Assembly (NCBI GenBank): GCA_030267565.1
Contig: BRXU01000062.1
Coordinates: forward strand, 62,001-126,000
Length of the DNA stretch: 64,000 nucleotides
Direction: 5' to 3'
From: Pleodorina starrii
Lineage: Eukaryota > Chlorophyta > Chlorophyceae > Chlamydomonadales > Volvocaceae
Shown: in pieces, positions 1-12,000 of the stretch
How the letters are laid out: every line of letters starts with the position of its first letter
How positions within the stretch are numbered: position 1 is the first letter of the stretch
Notes under the pieces: model-generated
Told to the model about the DNA's origin: nothing
What the model saw: only the letters and a program-made list of their open reading frames with translations
Database searches by the model: none
Translations under genes and position numbers: made by a program

Positions 1-3000
1 CCGGTTCCGACCTGCCCCTGCCCCGGCCTCAGTGTGGGTGGTGCCCCGTCCAGCCGACATGTCCCAGGGCACCTCCGGCACCCTCCCGAGCCAGCACCAG
101 CACCAGGTGCCCCACACCCTCAGCGGCCCGCTATCCGCGGACATGGCGGCGGGGGCAGCTGTAGGAGCACCGACCGCCCGCGGCGCCTCCATGTCCGTTC
201 AGCGCAGCTCTGGCGCCGGCATCTTGGCTCCCGGCGGCGGCGCCGCCGCAGCCGGCCCCCAGCGCGCCAGCGATGTGGGGTACAGCGGGTACGGCGGAGC
301 CGCCGCCGCCGGCGGCGGCGGCGGCGGTGGCTTCCTGCGTGCCAGCTGGATAACCCGGCCCAAGTCCTTTAAAGGCATGGGGCCGTCTTCGGCGCCGCGG
401 CCGCCTGTCCCGGCGGCTCTGCTGCCTCCCCCGCTGCCGTTGCCTCCAGGGATGGCGACCTCTGTGGAGCTGGACCGGCTGTCCGGCTCGGAGCTGGACA
501 CTGAGGACCTCTCCTACCGGGAGGGGCCGCGCACAGGCTCTGGGATGCTGCGCTCCTTCACCTCGCGCATGACGACCATGCTGGGCCTGTCGCCGCCGGG
601 GGGCGGCGCAGGAGGTGCTGGTGGTGGTGGTGCCGTGGGCGGCGGCAGTGGTAGCGGCCGGCCGTCGTCGCGCATGGTGCGCTTCCTGCGGTTTAGCGCC
701 ACGTTGGGGAGAGGCGGCCCCGGGGTCGCCGAGGACAGCCGGCCGCCTTCGGCGCAGGGCTACGCCGACCGCCCGGCGGCTGGGCGGCTGCAGGCCAGCT
801 TGGGCAGCGGCAGCGGGAGCCAGCGCCACGGCGGTGCTGCGGCCGGCAGGGGCGCGGAGATGTCCCGGCGGGCCATGCGGTCAAAGTCCTTTGGCGGAAG
901 GCTGCTGGCGGGGCAAGGCGCGCTGCCGCCGCGGTCCGGCGCGGCGGCGGCGGCGGGGCGACCCAGCAGCGGCAGCGGCCACGGCGTGGCCGCCGGCGCC
1001 GGCACTGCGCTGCCCTTGGCAGCCGCCACTGCCAGTGCCGGCGGCAGCAGCTTCACCAGCGGCGCCCGGTCGCTGCTTCGTCAGGCGCTCAGCTTCCATT
1101 GCCGCCAGGTCAGCTTCCGTGGCCCGTCGCGCGCGGCCGCGGAGGCCGCTGCAGCGGCGGCGGCGTCCGCCGGCGGCGGCGCCGCTGCGGGCGCCACGCC
1201 CGCCACCACCGCCACCGCCACCACCGTCACCGCCTCGTCCACCGGGCTGCCGGCCTCGGTCGGCTCGCCCGATGGGTCCAGGGTCACGGGCTCCTACCAG
1301 AACCTGCCGCCTTACTCGCCGACCGCCGGCGACACTTCGGCGGCGGCGGCGGCGGCAGACGCGGGCCCCACGCGGCGGGCAGCGGTCGAGGGGGCGCCGC
1401 TGCACAGTCGTGATGCGAGCGTCGGTTCCGTGACCGGCGGCGGCGGCGGCGGTGCTGGCTGCGCCGTCACGGGTAGCAGTGTCAGCGCCAGCGGGAAGGG
1501 CGGCGGCATGTTCCGCAATGGGCTGCGGCTGCTGGGGCGCGGCGTTGGAGGCGGCGGAGCTGGCGGCGGAGCGGGCGGTGGCGGTAGGGCGGGCTCGTCC
1601 GCCAGTGGCCTTCCGCGGCCAGTGTCGCCGCCGGCGACAATGACGGTGGCGGCGGTGGAGGCCTCGATGACGAGCGGCCCCTCGTCGGTGGCGCTGGCAA
1701 CGGCAGTTCATCCCGACGGTCGGCGACGGCGGTCGGGGTTGGGTGGCAGCGCAGGCACCATCCCGCGCGCGATGCCGCCGGGCTGCGGAGCTCCGCCCGA
1801 CGCCGCACAAGCCGCTCAAGCCGGCCGCTACCAGCGCCGGTATGGAAATCACACGCACAGCTTATACGGCGACGTCGTCGCCGGCGTCGCGTACGGTAGA
1901 GCGGCGGCGGCGCAGCCGCGCATGCGCTCGTCCTACGACGGCTCGCTGGCCGGCGGCGCCCTGATCGCGGCGGACGAGACAGCAAGGGCGGCGGCGGCGG
2001 CGGCGGTGGCTGCCAGCGCGACGGTGGACATCGCCGGCAGCCGCGGTGGCTCGGCCGGCCAGGCGATCGCCTTGAATACGGCGTATGAGTCGGAGATCGC
2101 CACAGGGCAGCTGTTTGCGTCCGTCCTTGTGACGGGCAGCAGCGGCGCGTCGGGGGCAGTGGCGACGGACGACGCCAACGCGAGGCGCCGGCTCAGCAAC
2201 GCCACGGCGGCTCTGGTCATGGATGTCTTCGAGGCCGCTGCCGGCGGAGGCGTTTCGGGTGGCGGTGGCGGCAGTGGAGCGGCGCGGCCGGCGGCGCCGC
2301 GGGTGCCGCACTCGCGTTCGACGCTGGTGGTTGAGGCCGTGCACGGTGACGGTGGGGGCCTGGGCCTGTCGGTGGCGGCGCTACAGAGGGTTTACATGCG
2401 GCGATTCAGCGCGCCGGCGTATGTCGGCGGCTGTAGCAGCGGCCGCGCCGCGGCGACGCCGGCGGCGGATGGGTTGACGGCGTCACCGCCGTTACCGCAG
2501 TCCCACACCCGGTTAGCCGGCGATGCTGCCGTGGCCGCCGCCGCCGCCGTCGCCACCGATGGCAGCATCACGGCGACGAGTGCCGCCAGCGGCGGTAACG
2601 CCGTCGCCGATGGCGGCAATGACCGCTTCGGCGGCAGCAGGAGCAACATCGGCGGTGACGGCTCGCCTGCCGGCGGCGCGACGCCTCCAGTCTGTTCCCC
2701 GGGCGGCGGCGGGAGCGGGGCCGGGGCCGGCCCGGAACGCTCCTCCAGTCTTGCCCGGCGCCTGAGGGGCAGCGGGTCCGGCTGGCCCCAGCCGCACTCC
2801 GGCGCCGCCGCGGCGGACGCCCCTCGGCGGGGGCTGGTGGTGACGCACAACCAGCTGTACTGCAGCCGGGACGACTCGGGCTCGCACGTGCGCCTGGGCA
2901 GCGCCGAGCCGCACGGGCTGTCCGACAGCCTCAGGCTGCTGCCCCACGATGTGGCCCTGGTGCCCGTGGAGGGGGAGCCGGAGCCGGAGGCGTGTCAGGT

Positions 3001-6000
3001 TGAGGATGCACAAGCGGAGGCGGCGATGCGGCGCGCGGCAGCAGAGCCGGAGCCAGACCCGGGGGGGACGGCGGCGGAAGTGGCAGCCGCGGAAGAGGGG
3101 GCTGCTGGCTCGGCGGCGGCGGCTGGGATGGGTGGCGAGGCGCTCATCAGTGGCGAGGGCTCCGGCTTGCTCCCCGTCTCGGTCGAGATTGGCGGCAGCG
3201 GCAGCGGCCGCGAAGGCCCCGAAACCACCAGCACCAACGTCGGCGGCAGCGGCTCCATCGGCATGGTCTTCAGCGGAGGCCGCCCCGGCGGCCCGCGCAG
3301 CCTCACCATGCTGCACTCCCGAGTCGTCCCCTCGCCCTCGCAGGGCGTCTTCTCCCAAACCAGCGCCGGCGCTTTGGCTGGCGGCGGTGGCGGCGGCGGC
3401 GGCTCCTCCTTCCCCGCGGCGCTGGCCCGCCTGATGCGGAGCCGCGGCCGCGACGTGCGCGTGCAGAGCAGCCCCGCCGTGCGGATGCCCGGACTGGATG
3501 CGGAAGCAGGCTCGCCCGGAGGAGGAGGCGGCAGCGGCGCCCTGCGCGCGTTTGGCTTGGCGCCCATTCGCGAGCCTAGCAGCGATGGTGGCGGGCCGCG
3601 GCTGCCGCTGCAGCTGTACGCCCGGCGCAACATCCGAGCTTGCAGCAGTGGTCCAGCGCCCTCCGCTTCGTCGCCCCTTCGCAAGGCCGTCGCCGCCAGT
3701 GCGGCCGCCTCCGGAACCTCCGGCGGTGACGGCGGCGGCAGCGCCAGCGCGGGGCAGCTGCACACCATATGCAGCATCGGCGGCAGCCGGCACGGCGGCT
3801 CCGGTGGCGCAAGCGCGTCTCCCGGCACGGCTGTGTCGCCGCCGCTCAGCCGCACCGGCTCAATGACAGTCTACTCCGTTTCGCAGACGGTGGCGCGCGG
3901 CTGGTCGCGAGCCAACACGCTTGTAAAGCACCTGACCCGAGACCGCAGCGTCAGGGGGGCGGCGGCGCGGCGCAGCGCAGCGGGCAACGGCAGCTCCCTG
4001 GACTACTCCCTCGGCGGCGCCGGCGGCGGCGGCGGCGGCGCCGCTTCCAGCGGCGGCATCCCTGCGGCCGTCGCCTCCGGAGGCAGCAGCGGCGGCGACG
4101 TCGTGCTGGCCGCCGCCAGCGCCCTGCTGGCCGCCAGTGACGCCGAGCCGGACAGCGGCGCGGAGCTGTCGGCGATTGGAATCATAACGGACGCGGTGCG
4201 CTCGCGGATGGCGGCGTGTGGCAGCGCCGGCGCCAGCGCCAGCGGTCAGGTGGCCAAGATGCACGCAGGCGGGGTGAGTGAGAGAAGCTCGCTCGGGGGA
4301 GGAGGGCGCGCGCGGGTTGTGGTACGCGCGCGCGGCTGCAGCCCCGCAAAGACCCGCGCGGGCTGTGGTGCCGGCAGCGTCCGCTGGGGGGCCTGTAGGG
4401 GAGCGCTGCGGTTGGGGCGATGTGGGGCGCTGCGCTTGGGCTGGGGGCTGGGCCGTGTCTTACGGTGCAGGGGACGGGCGTTCCACTGGGCAGGCAGGCG
4501 CGGGCCCGTGCGCGGCGACCTGCAGATTGCTAGGTGGCTTCGGGCAGGAGGCAGCAGAGCGGCGAGAGGAGGAAGTTGTAGTCGGGAGGCAGAGGCGGGG
4601 GCCCCGCCGGACCCGTGACCCATCTGACCCACGGGACGGCGCGGCAGGGGAACACCCCGGCACCCGCTGCGTTCCGCTTCCGCTTCCGCACATGCCCGCC
4701 CCCGGCATGTCGCGGCTGTTGCTGTTGGGTTTCCAGATTTCCACCGAAGCCCTGCTTGACCTCCTCCCGGCTCTCGCGCTCTCCCCGGTGGCCGCCCCTG
4801 GAGCGCAGGCCGCTGCGGGAGACGCGGAGGGCGGAGGGCGGCACTACCGCCTGAGCAACCGCATGGTGGTGAGTGTGAGTACCTACCCACCCGCGCTTGC
4901 ACGTGTACCTGTACCGCCTCCGTACCTCATGAGCGGGCCGGGCGGGAAGCCGCGGGCCGGGGACTGTAGCGCATATGCGGTGGCTGGCGACCTGCAAGCG
5001 AGTGGGTGGGTGGCCGCAGCCGCAACCGCAGCCGCGGCCGCCGCTACGAGGCAGCCTGTCACCGAGCGCACCGAGAGCGTGCGTGACCCGCACACTGAGC
5101 TCCGACGGGCTGCATGGGCTGCATGGGCTGCATGCAGAGCAGCAAACTAGAGCAATGCCTGCGCCTGCCGCGCCTGCCTCCGACTCCGTCGATGCCCCTC
5201 CCCACTTTCGTCGGCACCGCTTTACCGTACCTGGCCTGCCGCGTCCGTGTCCTCCTGCCCGCGCCCCTCCCTCAGACCATCGACCTCGGCGCCGCTCTGG
5301 CTGCCACCGTTGACGAGGACAACGACAACTCGACCGCCCTGCCGCCGCCGCCGCCGCCGCCGCAACCCGGCTCGGCCAAATCGCCACCGCGGCCGCTGCC
5401 GCTGTCAGCCGGCCAGGTCAGTGCCGCGCACCTACTGACTGCGTCCTCCGGAGCCAGACCTGTGGGAGCTGGTGCCGGATTTGGAGGTGGAGGCGGCGGT
5501 AGCGGCGGGGTGAGGGCCCGAGGCAGCGGCGGCCGCGCGCTGACCGGCCCCGTCAGCGGGTCCCCCCCGTTGCTGCTGCCTGCCTCCGGCCCACTTGCGG
5601 CAGCGGCCGCGGCTGCCTCCGCCTCCGCCTCTGCCTTCTCGGGCGCCGCCAGCCGGCGGATCTCCTTCCTGGGGCTGGTGCAGCGCAGCCGGAACGTGGA
5701 GCGCCACTCGACGGAGGAATGGCAGGTGGGTCGGGACTGGGGAGTGCGGGTGTGGAGTGGGCCGGGGGGATATGGAGCGGGGCGTCCACCGAGGGGAAGG
5801 AGGGAGTGTCGGGGGGAAGGAGTGTCGGGGGGGGGAAGGTTGTCTGCAACAGGATGGCATCGGCATCAGAGGGCTCCAGGGGCTAGCAAGGTGGCGAGGC
5901 GAGGCGAGCGAGGCGAGTAATGCAGTGCCAGCGACGCTGCCCAGCGGGCTGATGCTGGGCGGCGTGGGAGATACCGGCGGCGTAGGGTCGAGGGGTGCGG

Positions 6001-9000
6001 TCCCCGCGCCCCACGCCTTACTCCACGCCGTTCCCGCCCGCCCACGCGCTCGCCCCTCCCTGTGCCCCTCCCTTCCTCCCTGCTGCCGCTTGCCAATGCG
6101 GGCTGTCTTACTTGCGGGCTGTCCCCCCCCCCCAGGCGAGCCAGGGCGATGTGACGGGCGCGTGGCACGGGTCGCTTGTCTCCCAGACGGCGCCCACCTC
6201 CCAGCCTCTGCCGCTGGTGCTGGCGGACTGCCGCTCCTGGCGGGAGAAGTGCAGGGAGGAGTGGCCGCTGGCGGTGAGGCCCGCGCCGCCGGCGAGGTGT
6301 GCGTACAGGTGGGGCCACATAGGGGCGGTGCGGGTGGGGCCGCGGGGGCGCGGTAGGGCGCGAGACACGTACGAGATGTATTTGTATGAGAGCATCTGGA
6401 TTGGTGTGGAGCGTGCGGCGAAGGGGCCGGCGGGGGCCTGCCCCCGCCTCCCTACCCGGTGCCCCAGTACCCCGAGCTGCGCACCACGACTCTCCTACGA
6501 AGCCTTGACGCTCCACCCGCCCTGCCTAACCTCCCTACTTCCCTACCTCCCGTCCCGTCCCCTCCCGTCCCGTCCCGTCCCCACATCCCCACATCCCCAC
6601 CCCACCCCCGCCTCCCCAACTCCCGCGACCGCAGGGGCCTGCGCGTGCGCATGGGTCTGCACACCGGCATCACCACCGCCTCCGACGTCACCTTCAACCC
6701 GACGACTTCCCACATGGCGTACGGCGGTACGGCAATGAAGCTGGCCAAGGCGGTTGGCGACGCCGCCGCGGGGGGTATGATCCTCATGTCTCAGTCCACG
6801 TTCCAGGCGCTGGTCGGACTGCTGGCGGAGCTGCCGGGGGCACCGCAGGTACCCGTAGCTGCAGGGCGTCTATTGTTGTATGCTTGTATCTCACCAAAGA
6901 AGGCCCATGAGTGGATGTCAGGGAAGGCCCCGGTTTCATCCATGATACTACATCTATATATATATATACATCCATGATACTACATCTATATACGCGCTGC
7001 GTCTAGCGCACCATCTACGATTTGCATCTTGTAGCGTCTATGTACCCTCCCCGCCTCATTCCATACGCCTTCCCCAAGCCTTCCTTGCCCCCTTTCCGCA
7101 AATCCGCCTCCCACGGCCCAATCCTCTCCGCCCCTCTCTTGCCACCCCTCTCTGCCCCCCTCCCCGGGCCCCCCTGCCCCCTCCCCTTCCCCTGCTTCCC
7201 CCCACTCCCTTCCCCCACCCACCCACCCCCCCACACACACATACACACATTCACACCCCCCAGGCCGTTAACTGCGTTGCGTTCCCTCGTCCCGGGCCGT
7301 TTAATTACCCCCTCCCCTTCCCCTGCTTCCCCCCTCTCCCTCCCCTCCCCACCCACCCACCCACCCCCCCACACACATACACACATACACACATACACAC
7401 CCCCCAGGCCGTGTTCAGCGGTGAGTCCAACCTGTCCGCCGAGCTGGGTCTGTTGGACGCCTCCCACCACCACGTGTGTGTGTACCAGCTGGTGCACCGG
7501 GAGCTGGTGCAGAGGATGGGATACGCGGCGCCGCTGAGGAACATACCCCTCACGCAGCTGGGCACGGAGGACGCGCCCACGGGCTTCTGCGCCATCAGCT
7601 TCATGCACGTGGCGTCGGCAAGCATGCTGGGTGGGTGGGTGGGTGGGGGGCGGCAAGGACGGGCGGGCGGGCGGGCGGGTGGGTGCTTGCCTGATGCCTC
7701 GGACTGATGCCCGACTTGGGAACTTTCGTTGCCGGGGTCACGGGCCGTGGCTTGGATGCCGCTGGCATCCGCCAAACCTTACAACCCTCAACCCTCGTCT
7801 GCCGGGGTTGCCTCACTGGGAAGTTTGTTGGGCTGTGCCGTGCCGCCCTACCGTATCTCGCGCGCGTTCATGTCCGCGTTGCGACGCGCGCGGCTCACCG
7901 CCCCGTCCCAAACTGCTTTTGGCCCCTGTGCCGGTGCCGGTGTGCCATGCAGTGGCGGAGTTGGGCCAGCCGGGTGTGGAGGCGCTGCAGCAGTTCAAGG
8001 TGCGAAGCGTGGGGGAGGGGAGGGGTGTGGTTGGAGGCAACGGAGTGGGGACGCCGGCCTGGGGGAGTGAAGGGCCGCGAGGCAGGAGCCAGTGCGGCAC
8101 CTGGGGTCTGTGGCCCTACTCCTACTCCTGGGGTGCTTTGCTGCGCCGCGTCAAATACGTCGTTTTGCTGATGTCCTCACCACGATACTCCCAATTGCGA
8201 CCACTTTTGCCCCCATTGTGCTCGAGTGGGACCAATGTGGCCCATCTAAACCTGAATCTGTGGCCCCGTGGTGCCCCCATGCAATCCACTATCCGCCCCC
8301 ACCCAAAGAAATGTGAATGTGCCCAACTTTGCCCCATCCCGGTGCATATGTCCCAAACCCTCTGGGGATCCACATTTCCCCCATCGTGCCGCATTGCGCC
8401 CCCCGTAATGTGTTGTGCCCCGCCATGTGACTATTTGTTGACGACTATGCACGTCACCGCAAACGGCCCCTTGCACCCTAGCATCACGCGCCTGCCCTCC
8501 GCTCCACCTCCCCCCTCCCCCTCCCCCTCTCGGTCGCATCTGCGTCCCTCCGCTGCGGTAACGTTTTTCTTTCTCCCCCTCCCCTCCCCTCCCCCGTCTC
8601 CTTCTCCGCTGCGAAATTCTCTTTATATCCCCCTCCCCCTCCCCTCCCCCTGCCCCTGCCCCCCTCTCGGTCCCCAGTCCATCGCCACGGAGCTGTGCAG
8701 CCGCTGCGGCGGTTACGTGGTGGAGGCGTCCGAGGGGCTGTGCCTGGCCGCCTTCCGCCACGCCGCCGCCGCGCTGGTGTGGGCGCTGGCCTCCCGCGAG
8801 GCGCTGGCCAACCACCCCTGGAGCGCCGAGGTGCGCCGCTGGTACCGCTTCGCCCTCGCCAACAGCGTGCACAACACCTCGCGAGGCGCCGCCCGCGGCC
8901 CCCGGCCCCGCACGGGGGTGCACGTGGGCGGAGTCAACGTGGAGGTCAACGCGGCCACGGGGCGGATGACGTACCGGGGCAAGGTCATGAACAGGACCAG

Positions 9001-12000
9001 CCGCATAGCGCACAAGGCCACATCGGAGCAGGTTGGGGGGGAGGGAGGGAGGGAGGGGGGAGGGGGGCCCCGGGCGACTAGGTGCGCGTGAATAGTGGTG
9101 TGGTGGTAGTGTATGTGTGTGTGGGGGGGAGAAGGTAAAGGGTGCGGGGGGTAAAAAGAAGATAGGGGTGGGAGGTGTGAACGGGGGGAGGGGTCGTCGT
9201 GAGTGGCGGGAATAGGGGCTACTCGGCAGAGGGACGCGGTAGGCGGGATGCAATTCATATATGCACACATCGGGCTGCGAGTGCTAGGCCCCGGCAGTGC
9301 GGCGCTTATCCGGTATCCGGCCTGGGGACACGGGGGCAGCAGGAGCTTACAAGCGGAGGGCGGCTGCTACGAGCGCTGTGCCTCCCGCAGCCCCGCAGCC
9401 CCGCAGCCCCGCAACCCCACCCCACTCCACCGTCCGCCACCCGGCCCCGCCATGCACTTTCCAACTCCTCATCGCATCCCTTGTGCTTTGATTTCCTTTC
9501 GCGTCATTGGATTTTATTTCCCTGTCCTTTGCATGCCTTACTCCCGCCCACTCCCCTTGCTTGTCCATTTCCCTTAGGGTTCCTTACCGCCCACTCCCTC
9601 CTTACCGCCCACTCCCTCCTTACCGCCCACTCCCTCCTTACCGCCCACTCCCTCCTTACCGTCTGGTACATATTTTACTATGTTCTCGGTCGCCTACGTC
9701 CCTGCGCCGCGGTATCGTTTTCATTACGGTACTCCCCCCGACTGTCCCAACAGCGCACGCGCAACTCAAAACTCCAACCCACCGCCCACTTCCCCTCTCT
9801 TTCCGCCTCCCCCCCCACACTCGCATACGTGGATAACCCCACACTCGCATTTCCCCCCCCCCCCCGCAGATCGTGTGCAGCAAGGAGGCGTGGGACGCGG
9901 TGCACGCCTTCCTGCAGCGCACCGTGGAGGAGATCCAGGAGGAACGGCGCCGCGAGGAGGAGGCGCTGAGGCAGGCAGCAGCCGCCGCCGCCGCCGCCGC
10001 ACGCGCCGGCTCCTTCACCGCCGAGGCCGAGGCCGAGGGCGAGGACGAGGGCTACGACGACATGCTGGCGGAGCTCTCGCCCACCGCCACCCCCAGCCTG
10101 CTCCGACAGGCCAGCGGCCTCGGAGCCGCCGCCGTCGCCGCCGTCGCCGCTGCGGTCGGCGCCAAGCACGGCTCCCCGCCCTCTTCACGCGGCGGCAAGG
10201 GCGGCCGCGGCGGCAGCGGCGGCTCCAAGCCCGGTTCCGCGCCGTCGTCTGCCCGGAGCTTGCTGGGGGGCCAGCAGGCGTCGGGCCATGGCCAAGGCCA
10301 AGGGCAGGGGCAGGGGCAGGGGCACCATCACGGCGGTGGTGGTGGGGTGGGGGCCGAGAGCGCTGTCTCCGAGGGTGACTTGTCCCGCATTAAGGCCAGC
10401 TCCCTGGCGGCCAGCCTCGCGGCGTCCGTCCGCGCGCACCGCTCCGCCAGCGCCAAGCACCTGTCGGCCGCAGCGGCCGCGGCGGCGGCCATCAGCCGGC
10501 GCGTCACGTCCTTCACCACGCGCCTCTCCTCCACCAGCCTGCCGGACATGTCCCCCTCGCTGGCGAACGGCGTCGCCGGCCGCGCGCCGTCGGCCACCGC
10601 AACCGCCGCCAGCGGGCCCGGCAACATCAGGGCCGCCAGCGCCGCCGCCGCGCTTGCGTTGTCGCCGCCAACGGGCGCGGGTGCAAGTGCGGGTGCGGGT
10701 ACGGGTACGGGCGGCGTGACCCCGCCGGGGCCTGTGCCGCAGCTGGTCGTGGCCGCGTCGCCAACGGGTTTGCCGCCGCCGCCCGGCAGCCTGCTCGCGA
10801 CGGGCGGCAGTGCCAGTGCCGCCAGCGCCGGCACGGGCGGCCCCGGCCCCGGCTGCCTGTCCCCCGCGGCGGCCGCCCTGGCCCCGACCGCCACTCAGTC
10901 CTCGGTGACCGGCCCCACCGGCGCTGCCGCTGCCGCTGCGGCCGGCGGTGCGGGCAGCCCCCAGTCGCCCGCTCCCTCCCTGCAGTGGCTGGCACTCAGC
11001 CGGCTGGTGGGTCCCAAGGTGCAGCTGCCCGCGGCCAAGCGGCTGGAGGCCAGGTACCTGGGGAGCTACAGGTAGGTGGTGGGGGGGTAGGGGGGGGTAG
11101 GTGTGGGGGGTAGGTGGGGGGGTAGGTGGGGGTAGATGGGGTAGATGGGGGGGGGGTAGGTGCGGGGTTAAGTGTGGGGGCCCTCGCTCACAACTCCGGT
11201 CTGCTGCCACCAGGTCCAGGTCGGGTCGGGTGCGCAGCTCCTCCTCCTCCTCCTCCTCCTCCTCCTCCTCCTCCTCCTCCTGGGTAGTCGGCTCGGCGGT
11301 GTCGGCTCGGCCCACGACCGCGTAACCCTGGCCTTCCCGTTCCGCGCCTTCGATTGGTCGTTCTCACCTCCTCCCGCCCTGCGCTGCGCCGGGATGTGCA
11401 GCCTCAAGGGCGTGCGCGAGGAGATGAAGCTGTTTGAGGTGTTCTGGGCGAAAGAGGACGAGGAGGAGGAGCAGGCGAGGGGCGAGGCAACCGTCACTGG
11501 CGGAGGCGCGGGAGGCAACAACGAGCGGGGCAGTGCGAAGGCCGGCGGCGGCGGCGGCGGCGGCGGGGGTAACGGCGGCGGAGGCCCCGCACGCCGCGCC
11601 CACAGCGCCGCCGCAGGGCTGAGATCCGCAGCCACCGCTGCCACCTCGCTTGAGGCGGGGCCGGCGCCGTCGTCTGCGGACGCGGACGCGGGCGCCAAGG
11701 ACAGGCTGTCGGCCGCCACGGAAATCCGCGGTCTGACCGTCTTGCCGCGAATGGTGGCCGCGGCTGATAGGGGGAGCGAGCTGCCGTTCAGCATTGCCAG
11801 CGCGGCGCAGCTCGGGTTTCGGAGCGGCTTCGCCGCCGCCGGCGCTGGCGGCGCCAGCGCTACGGCGGCGGCGGCTGCTTCCCCTGCGGTGCATGCCCAG
11901 CCGGTGTCTCTGTCCAGAGCCGACTTTTGGCGCGGCCACCCAGTCGGTGCCAAGTCGGACTGGCCTGTGACAGACACCCTGGGTAGCTGCTACGAGGAGG

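Noticed and set aside
4274..4618. Extension of the first cyclase exon to the stop at 4618
   Set aside because: A strong GTGAGTG donor at 4274 and a change in composition after it favour splicing to 4737.
11238..11325. Poly-Ser/poly-Leu coding run
   Set aside because: It lies in the intron that must be removed to join YLGSY to LKGV of the cyclase domain.
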